From NCBI GenBank assembly GCA_958450325.1, contig OY288241.1:52586078-52650077 (forward strand): DNA of 64,000 bases, in the 5' to 3' direction. Below the pieces are notes generated by a model, which saw only the letters and a list, made by a program, of their open reading frames with translations, was not told where the DNA came from and did not search any database. Below, piece by piece: positions 42,041 to 52,500 of this stretch (the stretch's first letter is position 1; each line of letters opens with the position of its first letter). Source of the DNA: Agrostemma githago (Eukaryota; Streptophyta; Magnoliopsida; Caryophyllales; Caryophyllaceae). The position numbers and the translations under genes are program-made.

Positions 42041-42944
42041 AGTCCCTGTACGAGTGTTAGCTCGTTTCGTTTTTGGGGTTGAAAACGACGGTCGGTCGAG
42101 TTAAATACAAATATCGCATGATTTGAATTTAACTCAACCTCCGGTACTATAATCGTGTACATGTACGATTATAATACCGTTGTCGGGACTTTATGAAATG
42201 TTTGTGTTAGAAAATTTGAATTAGTAACGGAATGCTTCCCTCTACGTCACGACATCGAAACTAACCCCTTCGGGTTATGTGATGTCGGTTTTCGTGTCAA
42301 CGGGTTCCGCACTAATTGAAATGGGATCGAATGCGTTCAACTACGATTAGTCACGATCACGTCACGCCTTTGAGCACATTGGGGCGGGGCTCCTCGAAAG
42401 GGCTCCACCTCCGTCGTTGCTCGTAAAAGGATTAGACGGACTTTAGGCGACAATTATAGTCAAACGTATCCGAAACCGAGATTTTGATACTAATTATATA
42501 TATATACGCGGTATGATTACAATGTTAGTAACGAAATGTAAAAGTTAGTATGCAAAAAAGTAAAATGTTAGAATGTTAGAGTTAGAGTGTTAGGATTACG
42601 ATATTAATATAAGTACAAAATAAATGATACAAAAACATAAGCGAAAACAACAAAGATAGAAACGGGGTTTGGGACACCCTCAACATACATGCTTAGTAGG
42701 GACCTCGGAAACGGGCTCGCAAATAGTGACGGGACTATGGAGTATCGAGGATGTATGTAAGTTATGGTGTGTGTGTGTTGTCGGTTTATCGAGGGACAAG
42801 AGACTCGGTTTGTGTGTATGTTTGCTTAGGGTTGTAGAGTAGGGAGTATGGCTGAAATGTGGGGTAAATGTAGGTAGAAAATGAGGGTGAAGAGGTTGAT
42901 CAAAGTTGGGAAAAAGGTTCTTGAAATGAGTGAAGGTCATGGGG

Positions 42945-43084
42945 TATTTATAGAGTTTATCCCACGACCTAGGGTCACTCGATCGAGTGGCCCTAGTGCA
43001 CTCGGTCGAGTGCCCTAGAAAATGGGCCTGATCCGGTTTTTGACGCTCCACTCGACCGAGTGGGTCAATCCACTCGATCGAGTG
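42945..43084 (-). promoter_or_regulatory. LTR promoter (3' LTR): TATA box with four ACTCG-NN-CGAGT palindromes
   Basis: Minus-strand CTATAAATA at 42945-42953. Palindromes CACTCG-NN-CGAGTG at 42976-42989, 42999-43012, 43049-43062 and 43071-43084 have central AT, GT, AC and AT. The nearest is 23 bp upstream of the TATA in element direction. Two tight pairs (about 22-23 bp start to start). Confidence 0.75.
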
Positions 43085-43479
43085 GATCAGAAAATCCGAG
43101 ATAAAAGAGGAAAGGTTGACTTGGTTGATTTGGTATCTTTTTTGAAATGGATTTGGGCGCCAGCTTCTAGAAGGTCCCACTTAGGCTGATTTTTGTGACG
43201 GGTTCGTCTTTGACCGGGTTTTGACCCGGTCGCCAAAAGACGGGATTTATTTTTGGTGTCGGTTTTGGCCCAAATTAGTCTTATTTTGCTCGGAACGACC
43301 CGCTGGGCCTGAATTTGATGTCTGTTTTGTGAGGTTATTACTCCGCTAAAAGTCCATGTCAGATATTATTGATTTCGGGTCCAAATCCGAGTATACTAAG
43401 TCACGTTTGCGTCCGATCATCATCGGGTGTTTGTCGGGAACTGCTATAGACACTAGCAGGCAAAATGCGGGTGTCTACA

Positions 43480-43494
43480 GAGCCCCCACTCTGA
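43480..43494 (-). other. Polypurine tract of the Tat/Ogre element
   Basis: Minus-strand TCAGAGTGGGGGCTC directly precedes the LTR start TGTAGACACC. Confidence 0.8.
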
Positions 43495-44166
43495 CTGAGG
43501 CTTGGACAAGGCGAAAGTCAGAGTAGCTACCAGGCCAATCGCAGATTACGACCTGGCAGCCTTCCGGTCGGGTCATTTATAGTCCAGTAGACTAGCGCGA
43601 AGGGCTCGCCAGCCATAAGCAGAGGGTCATACCTGTCCTGCTGATGATGGCTCCGTGGGGAGTAAAACTTGCGCTTGGATATGTAGGAGTACCCGTATGC
43701 TGATACATCATGGCTTTGAGTGTAGCATTCTGGGATAAATATGGGTTCACGTTGGGGAGTGAAGTAGTGGCGCGGGGACTTGCTTCTGAAGTCTTGAGGT
43801 GTACCTGTATGCTGACACATGATAAATTGCATGTAACACCTAGGCAAAACACCGACTTGTGCTGGGGAAAATGTACTGGATTTTGAAAAAAGTTGAAATT
43901 TTCGAAAAAAAAAAAAAAAAAAAAAAAAAAAATTAGAATTTTAGGAATTTTAGGAAAGCTCAGGATAACTAGATTCCTATTCTGGGTTGAAGTCAGGTCT
44001 GCACATGTTGGGGCCCAGTTTACTGAGGAGGCAGGGTTAGTCAGGGTCACTGCCAGGCTTCCATATTATAAATACAGGTTTCCTGCTTCAGCTTTCTGCA
44101 CCTCAAACCAAAACTCTCCTTTTCTTAAAGTAATCTCTCAGTCTTTCCAGAGATCAAGTTCCTGCC
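43495..44166 (+). promoter_or_regulatory. Upstream region of the antisense gene with its own TATA box and a poly-A run
   Basis: TATAAATA at 44067-44074 lies about 100 bp before the ATG at 44167 on the plus strand, a good position for an independent pol II promoter with a short leader. A 28-bp poly-A run lies at 43905-43932. Three related blocks containing GATGCTGACACAT/TACCTGTATGCTGA-type words (43620-43850) suggest a weak tandem repeat. No other gene. Confidence 0.6.
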
Positions 44167-46105
44167 ATGGGTATCGAGCATCTCACTTCAATGCTTTTTG
44201 CCTGGTCCCAACACTTTCGGGATGAAGACAGGATTCAGCTGACCCAAATGGGGATTACCAGCCTATTTCCTCTTAGGCGTCTGGTGCCTGATGTGCATTT
44301 TCTGGACGCTTGTTTGGCGCTTTGGGACACTACCCACCACGTCTTCGCGTTCCCGCGGGGAGAGATATGCCCTCTTCCCGAGGAGATCGCAGCCATTGGA
44401 GGTTGGAGCCCTGTTGCTCGCCCTGCCATTCCTCCGTTCTACCCGGACCCGAGGAGGAGACTGAGGGATTTCTTGGGTCTGTCTCATGCTGAGACAGATC
44501 GAATGGTGCGGGGAGATACTGTCTCCCTTTTCGACTTGGCGGACAAGTTTATGAACAGCCAGGATGTAAGGGCTACGCCTTCTCACCGACGTAGGGCTTT
44601 CGCGTTCTGCATGCTGCACCGCTACGTCTTTGAGGGTCTGATGGATGCTGACTCATGCGTGGGTCAAATTAGGCTAATTGGAGTGGTTGACCAGATGGAG
44701 ACTGGTCATAGCCCTGCTTGGCTAGCCACTGGGGAGCTCATCATGGGTCTGGATGCTAGGCGACTCGACCCAACCCGGCAATTGACGGGTAGCACCCTCA
44801 TTCTGCAGGTATTCATCTTGCGATTTTTTAAATCTTCCTTTTCTTTCTTTTTTGTTTCGCGGTTTCTTGAGGTCCGTAAGTCACTCGATCGAGTGGACCT
44901 ATCACTCGATCGAGTGATGTCTGCAAAGTGCTTCTGTTGTTCTGTGAAGAGCTTACTCGATCGAGTCAGATGGTGTGCTCGATCGAGTGTCATACCTGAC
45001 GAGCTTCTGATTGTCTTAGAGTGCCCTACTTGATCGAGTCAGATGGTGTACTCGATCGAGTGTCATACCTGACGAGCTTCTGGTTGTCTTTAGGGAGTCT
45101 TACTCGATCGAGTCAGAGGGTATACTCGATCGAGTGGGCTGTAGCGAACCATTCCGTTACTCATAAATTTCGCGTATACGTTTGCAGGTTTGGCTGTCGG
45201 AGCGCTTATCGATCATAGAGCCTCCTACGAGCGTTCCAAACTACCGTAGCAGCCAACTCAGTTCTAGGGGGCGCCGGATAAGCTCGAATCACCATATAAA
45301 TCGAGCTTATTGGGACGAGGAATTGGTGTTCCACGGTGGCCCGTTGATTAGGTGGACGGTTGCTTGGTGGTTCCTTTCCAAGCTGACAGGGTTGGCCAAG
45401 GGGGACCAAGCTCGTTACCTCGTGATCTTGTCCCTTGACTGGACAGTTCACATCTACCCGGACCGCATTCTGAGGCAGTTCGGTTCGTCTCAGCGCATTC
45501 CTGAGACCGAAGCCATTATTAGCGTCTCGCTCCAACTGACGGACGCTATGTGCGACACCTGGTTGCAGAGATGGTTTACTCGTCCTACATGGACTATTCC
45601 CAACCCTTGCCAATCCGCTTGGGTTTCTCGAGCCTATGAGAAGTGGACTTCTGAAGAGTCCGAGGAGGCTCGCAAAGCTCTGAAGGTCGATGAGGCCTTC
45701 GAACTGGTCCGTCGGGAGAAGGTAAAGGACAATAGGGGATTCTACGATGAGGGAGAGACCCCTGCTACCTTAGTCCGATTAGAGTCAGGTCTTAAGTCAC
45801 ATACTAAGACTCGAGCTAAAGATGCCGGTGCTAGTGGCACGCGGGGGCGGCAAAGCCCCCAGACTGACTTGGAGCGGCGACTTGGGCCAAGGCTGGCGGC
45901 CCGGGACCGACTAGGTCCGCGCGACCGGCTTCCTGAGCCTGTAAGGGCCCGACTTGGGCCAGTCGAGGTGGATGAGGATTCGAGTTCCAAGAAGCGAGTC
46001 CGGGCCAAAGAGGTTCCTGTGGTGATTCGGGAACGCTCTCCTCCGCGTCGTCGTCAATGGACGGCCAAGGAGGCCAAGGACAAAGGGAAGGGCAAGATGC
46101 CCTAA
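44167..46105 (+). CDS. Antisense two-exon gene of the Tat/Ogre element, DUF7745-like protein
   Basis: Exon 1 is 44167-44808 (214 codons) and exon 2 is 45188-46105. The intron 44809-45187 has GT (CAG|GTATTC) and AG (TTTGCAG|GTT) borders with matching phase 0, giving a predicted product of about 519 residues. Exon 1 (MGIEHLTSMLFAWSQ, FLDACLALWDTTHHVF, FPRGEICPLPEEIAAIGGW) resembles the plant DUF7745 / aminotransferase-like PMD-related proteins; exon 2 continues with RWTVAWWFLSKLTGL and ends in a long basic, arginine-rich tail (about residues 420-519), suggesting nucleic-acid binding or nuclear location. It is transcribed against gag-pol, tail to tail, 400 bp from its stop. A TATA box precedes it. 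Such extra antisense ORFs are known in Tat elements; their function is unknown. The open frame and intact splice sites argue for recent selection. Confidence 0.78.
44882..45136 (+). repeat. Palindrome array inside the intron of the antisense gene
   Basis: Eight ACTCG-AT-CGAGT-type sites: 44882-44895, 44903-44916, 44955-44966, 44977-44989, 45028-45039, 45050-45062, 45102-45113 and 45124-45136. The last six form three tandem units of about 73-74 bp, each with two sites 22 bp apart. The centre is AT in all. It is the same motif as in the LTR of this element, yet far from the LTR. Confidence 0.88.
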
Positions 46106-46504
46106 ATACCGAGTCCTTAGTTTTATTATTTAAATATTATTATTATTTTTGTCGTGTGCTTTTTTTGTAGTTTTTTTTTTGAATTCCTGCACTTGTAACT
46201 TTCCCAAGCTTTTTGGGATTTTTTTTTTTGTGATAATTAATAAAAGGAAGTTTTTTTTTATTAAAACCGTTCCTGTCTTTTCTCGATTGCATTGGTTGTG
46301 CCCTTTTGAGGGACTGCCTACGTATCCGCAGTTAGCAGAATCAAACCAAACGTAGTTCAGGCTTAGGAAATTGCAATCTCGAATTACACCAAGACTATTG
46401 GTTCAAGATGTTTTGCGACAGTAGAATAAATAATTCTAGCTCATTGACTTGCTTTTGTAAAATAAATGTTTTTGATAAAAATTGCTAATGACATTGAGAA
46501 ATGG
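46106..46504. other. Spacer between the converging antisense gene and gag-pol
   Basis: T-rich on the plus strand (46140-46270) with an ATTAATAAAAGG stretch near 46237, a plausible plus-strand polyadenylation signal for the antisense gene. No coding sequence. Confidence 0.5.
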
Positions 46505-49500
46505 CTAAGGGTAGTAGCGCTTCAGCTGGTCCAGGTTGGTTGGGTTGACAAATTCATTCCCGTCCAGGTCCGTCAGCATTACTGCTCCCCCTGATAGGAT
46601 TTTCTTCACCAGATATGGCCCAGCCCAGTTGGGTTTGAATTTTCCCCTTGGGTCCACTGGTAGTAAAGCTCGAACAGACTTAAGGACCAGATCGCCTTCC
46701 TTAATGTTCCTGGGCCTTACTCGCTTGTTGAAGGCCCGTTGGATCCGTTTCTGGTATATTTGGATATTGTTGAGAGCGCGGGACCGTCGTTCGTCTAGTA
46801 GAACCAACGAATCGTACCGTGCTCGAACCCAGTCAGCTTCGGGTACTTGACTTTCTAGCAGAATTCTGAGGGACGGTACCTCTAGCTCCACTGGTTGGAC
46901 TGCCTCCATCCCATAGGTTAGGTAGTATGGTGTCGCTCCGGTTGCGGTGCGAATTGACGTCCGGTACCCCCATAGGGCAAAAGGTATTTTGTCGGGCCAG
47001 TCCCGATAATTATCGGCCATCTTTTTGAGTATGGTGACAATCGTTTTATTGGCTGCCTCTACCGCTCCATTGGTTTGGGGACGGTAGGGCGAGGATGTGT
47101 GCCTTTGAATTTTATATTTGGCCAGCAGGGCCGCGGTCTCAGCTTGGAAATGGGTTCCATGATCACTGATTAATTCATGCGGGATTCCATACCGGCATAT
47201 TATCTTGTTTTGGATAAATTTGACAACATGCTTAGCATTGAGGATGCGATATGATTCAGCTTCGACCCATTTGGTGAAATAGTCGATAGCTACCAAAATG
47301 AAGCAGTGTCCCCCAGTACCGGAGGGATTTACTTTCCCGATTATGTCGATACCCCAGGTTGAGAATGGCCAAGGTGACGTCATGGTATAGAGCAGAGATG
47401 GCGGCATATGTTGCACATTGCCAAAGATTTGACAGTTATGGCAATGTTTGACATATAACTGGCAGTCGGCCTCCATGGTGTTCCAGTAATATCCGAGCCT
47501 CATGATTTTTCGGACCAGCATGTGAGCATTCATGTGTGGACCGTTTTCGCCATCATGTACTTCGGCCATTACCTTCTCGGCCTTATATTTGTCAACACAA
47601 AGGAGAAGAGCCCCCTGTGCCGTCTTTTTGTACAGTTGCCCGTCATCAGTACGGATGAACTGGGTGGCTAGCCTCCGTAAGGCTTTCTTGGCTCGGCTTT
47701 CCGTCCCGGGGGGATACGCTCCGTTGGTCAGGTATGTTAACACGGCTTGGTACCATGGTTCGGGATCGGTTATCTCGATGTCTTCGATGTCATGGACGTA
47801 TGCCGGTTCGGACCGTCTTTCGACGCAAATTGGCATACTGGTCACATGGTCGGGAATGTTCAGTAAAGACGCTAATTTTGAGAGTGCATCTGCAAACTGA
47901 TTTTCTTCCCGAGGCAGGTATATGTACTCTACCCTTTGAAATTGTTTCTCGAGATCCCTTACTCGTGCCTGGTAGGCCACGAGATTAGCATTCCGAGTCT
48001 TCCATTTTTGAAGTGCTTGGTTAATGACCAAGGATGAGTCGCCATGTACCCGGAGATTTGTGATCCCTAGGTTGGCGGCGGCTTGTAGCCCATGAATGCA
48101 TGCTTCGTATTCTGCTGCATTGTTAGTGACGTCAAAGTCCAGTTTGATGGAGACGGGAGTATGCTCCCCTCTTGGTGAAATTAGGAGGATCCCGACTCCG
48201 AACCCCCGAAAATTAGATGCTCCGTCGAAGTATAAATCCCATGTTTCGGCATCGGTATGGAAAATATCTTCGTCGGGGAAGGACCAGGTATCGGTGTGCC
48301 CTTCCTCAGTTACCGGGCTGTCGGCGAGGAATTCTGCTACTATTCGCCCCTTAATAGCTTTTAAAGGTACAAATTTTAGGTCGAACTCTGCCAACATTAG
48401 AGTCCATCTTGAAATCCGGCCGTTGAGGATAGGTTTTTCGAAGAGGTACCTGATCGGGTCCATCTTGGATAGCACATGGACCTCATAGCTGAGCATATAA
48501 TGTCGGAGCTTCTTAGTAGCCCAGACTAGAGCCAAGCACGTCTTTTCGAGCATGGTATATTTGCACTCATACTCTAAAAAATTCTTACTGATGTAATAGA
48601 TGGCTCGCTCTTCGGAGTCAACTGTCTGAGCCAGCATAGCCCCCATGGCTGTCTCGGTCGTTGTTAAGTATAACGACAGAGGCAAGCCGGGTTGAGGTGG
48701 CATTAAAACTGGCGGAGCAGACAGAATCTCCTTGATTTTGTCGAAAGCAGCTTGGCATTTGTCATCCCATAGTACCCGCTCCCCTACTTTCAGTTTCTTG
48801 AAAATTGGTTCACATACCATGGTTAGCTTGGAAATGAATCGACTAATGTACTGGACTTTCCCGAGAAATCCCCTTATTTCTTTTTCGGTTTTAGGAGCTT
48901 GCATCTCGGTAATGGCTTTGATTTTAGCTGGGTCGACTTCGATACCTCGTTGGCTAACGATATGACCCAGTAATTTGCCTGACGTTACCCCGAAACTGCA
49001 TTTCTGAGGGTTTAGCCTCATGTTGTATTTGCGCAGTCGGGTGAAGAATTTTCTTAGGGCGGTGATGTGACCGTCCCGTTCTTTGGATTTGACGATCATG
49101 TCGTCTACATAGACCTCTACCTCTTTATGCATCATGTCGTGTAGTAAAGTGGTAGCGGTCCTTTGGTATGTGGCCCCGGCATTAATGAGACCGAATGGCA
49201 TGACGGTGTAGCAGTAAGTACCCCAAGGTGTAGTGAAGGTAGTCTTACTCATGTCTTCTTCCGCCATCTTGATTTGATTATATCCGGCATACCCGTCCAT
49301 GAATGACAGAAGAGCATGATCGGCCGTGTTATCCACCAGTATATCGATGTGTGGTAACGGAAAATCATCCTTCGGGCTTGCTTTGTTAAGATCCCGAAAA
49401 TCTACGCATACCCGCACCTTACCGTCCTTTTTAGGAACCGGCACGATGTTTGCGACCCAGTCCGGATACTCGGAGACTTGTATGAAGCCGGCTTTGAACT

Positions 49501-52500
49501 GTTTGTCGACTTCTTCCTTTACTTTGAGAGACCACTCGGGCCTCATTCGACGAAGCTTCTGTTTGACCGGTTTGCACCCGTCTTTGATAGGTATGCGGTG
49601 CTCGGCTATTTCCCGGTCTATCCCCGGCATGTCCTTGTAGGACCACGCGAAGACATCTTTGAACTCTTGGAGAAGGTTTATAAACTCTTGTTTCTCCTCG
49701 GGATCTAAGGATAACCCTATCTTAAGTATCTGAGGCTCTAAGGTTGTTCCCACGTTTATGGACTCGGTCTCTTCAATTACCGGATTCCGGGATTCCCTTT
49801 GCTCTAGTTGCTCGATCAGATGTGGAGGTAAGGGTACCTGTTCGTCGGATTTCTCAATGTCATAGCATAAATCATTTTTGAAAGCAGGATTTAAAAGAGA
49901 CAAGTCGTAAGCAGAACGATTGTTATTATTGATTGAAAATTTAGAAAACAGCTCAAAGAGAGCAGCCATCTGATCGTTGGTCAGTGGCGGGATTGGTAAA
50001 GCACTCGGGACAGACCCCGAAGTGCTAGCAGCAGGAATGATAGAAGGGAGAGGGGTTACAGGAGTGACTCTAGCACCGACTTCTCTAGACTCGACCTCAG
50101 ACTCAGACTCAGACTCCGACTCAGACTCGGACTCAGACTCAGGCATGTCTCCCTCTCCGGCGACCAACTTGTAGATCCTTCCTTGACTGTCAGTCCACTT
50201 CACAGTTTTCCTCCAGGCCCTTTTTCCCGTCTCGGAGCCAACATCCGAGATCAGCTTGGTCGGGTCAAACCTGTTGCTGCGGAGAATCAGGTTGACCAGG
50301 TCTTCCTTTGGAGTCGGGGCTACGGTGTCTTCCCCGAAGAGTAGCCCTAGCACGGGCTCGGCATCGTCCGCTCCGTCGGACTGGGTGAGGGTGAACACCT
50401 CATCCGGGATGTAGTTGCAATCTCGGGCCAAGTGGGTCCCGAGGTGCGTAGCGTTGGGTTGGTATAGCCCAACTTGGACAGCCCCGAATACGGGTGTGAC
50501 AAAGTAGTCAGACAACCGTGGGCTGTAAGGGCTCAAGTAGATACCCTTCATGATGTTGCAGGCCTTTTCAATTCCTGCTCGGACAACGTTGTCCGGAGTA
50601 AGGGCGTAGCCAAGGCCGAAGTGAGAGTCCTCGTCCTTGAGAACCTCGATGATCTTCCCAGCTGGAAGGTCGGGTCGAGAGGTAGCCCCCGGAAGGTACC
50701 CTAGGTTCTGGAGCATCGTGTCAATGCTTGTGGTGAAGTAAGGCCTGAAAAGGTACTCTTCCTTGATCATCCCCACAAAGTCGAACCCCCAGAGGTCCGT
50801 GCGGCCCGTGGCGTTACAGCTAGCCACGGTCATTGGGGTTGCCTCTAGAGTAATAATACCGTCGAGTAGAGGCATCTTGATCTTGCGGTGGAGGGTGGAG
50901 GACACAGCTTTCACCGCGTGAATCCACGGCCTTCCTAGGAGCAGGTTGAATGAGGAGGTGACGTCAATCACCTGGAATTCAAGCTCCTTTTCTACTGGGC
51001 CCGTGATGATGGTCAGTTTTATGGCCCCAGCTACCGACTTCGGGCTCCCATCAAAGGCTTGGATGGTTTGAGCAGTCGGGATATAGTCAGCCTCGGTAAT
51101 GCCGAGGGCTTTGGCGGTCCTTAGAGGAAGGACATTCACGGCTGACCCGTCATCAACTAGGGTCATCGGGAGGTATTTTCCCCGGCAAATCACCGTGATG
51201 TAAAGGGCCAGGTTGTGGGAGGTCCCGAATGGCGGTAGATCGACTTCGGAAAATGTGATCATTGGGCCTCCTACTTTGGCCTTACCCTTTAGGTGGGGTA
51301 GGACCGTGGCTACCATTTCAGCGGGGGTAGCCAGAGAGTCGATCTTGACTTGATCGAGAGCCTTTGTAAGTGCCTCTCGATGTTCTTGCGAGCTAACAAG
51401 GAGTTGCCATATAGTGAGGTCAACTCGGGTTCTCTTCAATTGCTTCACGACGGCTGTTTCAGCGGTCGGCTCTTCAGGGGCGACTTCCATCCTGAGTGGA
51501 TCGGTGATGGTTGTCGGGATAGAGGTGTCCCTAGTGCTTGTGGCTAAATAGGGACGACCAAGGTTGTTGCTGGCTAAGACTCGAGTTTTGACTTCTCGAA
51601 TCTGTTCAGGGGTGATGGGAACGGCTTCCCCTTTAGCGAGGTAGATATCATCCTCGTCGTCAAACCAGATCCCGTTCACTTGCGGGATGTAGGGGGAGAT
51701 AAGGTGAGAGCAGTCGATCACCTCCCCGGCAAAGATGGCATGGGAGCTGAAAGGGTTCTCCTTGTTGCTGGGCTTATCTCCGGGTAGCGGGATTTTTCCG
51801 CTTTCAATTAAGTCCTGGATCAAGTGTTTCAGCTTCCAGCACTTCTCGGTATCGTGCCCATTGCCCCGGTGGTATTGGCAATAGGCCTGAGCATTGTAGT
51901 TCTTGGAGCGTCGCTCGACCGGAACTTCAGGAGTTGGGCCTATCGGTTGGATTAGGCCTTTTGAGGATAGCCTTTGTAAGGCATAAGTATAGGTAGTACC
52001 TATATCAGTGAAGACCCGAGGTGGGGTGTTCTTCTTGGACGGGGCATCTAGTAGATTGACCGCGTCAAAAATGCTGCGGGTTGCAGCCTGGGGCTTTGTG
52101 GCGGAGGAAGAGGCCCCTTGGTATCCTTTGCTAGTGGCCTTAGTGAGGCTTTCTAGTCTCAGGTCATCTTCGATCCTCATACCCATTTCAGTAAGGGTGG
52201 TGAAATTGGGTATGACTGCGTACCGGAGGTGAACCCGGTAGGAAGGGAGGAGGTTCTTGACAAAAGCCTCCACCAGAGTCTTCTCGTTGGGCTTATCGAC
52301 CAACTTCACGCTCTCGGCCCTCCAGCGTTGAAGGTATTTAGTGAAACCTTCTTTTGGCTCTTGGGCCATGACCTCCAGAGATCGCATTGTGGTTTGGATC
52401 TCGGTGTTGTCAGCATAGTTCCGAGCGAACTCGGTAGCCACATCATCCCATGTAGGGTATTTTTTCGGGTCTAGCCTATAGTACCAGGCCCGTGGGTGCT

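Larger units (their letters stand above)
40538..43479 (-). repeat. 3' LTR of the Tat/Ogre element
   Basis: Minus-strand start TGTAGACACCCGC, end CATGTCCACA; 2942 bp. TATA at 42945-42953 with four palindromes just upstream, and eight more palindromes at 41537-42040 downstream. Long frames that run through it (for example 42680-43180) cross the promoter and are not credible genes. Confidence 0.95.

Noticed and set aside
42680..43180. 166- and 192-residue frames in the two Tat/Ogre LTRs (42680-43180 and 56177-56755)
   Set aside because: They start upstream of the LTR TATA box, run through the palindrome array and are rich in T, H, P and S without domain features; chance frames in an LTR.
44954..45136. 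Regularly spaced palindromes resembling a CRISPR array
   Set aside because: Units of 73-74 bp with near-identical 'spacers', located in an intron of a plant retroelement gene; no cas genes; an ordinary tandem repeat.
50098..50150. Serine/aspartate-type repeat frame on the plus strand (49977-50174)
   Set aside because: Reverse image of the SE-repeat coding tract of gag-pol.
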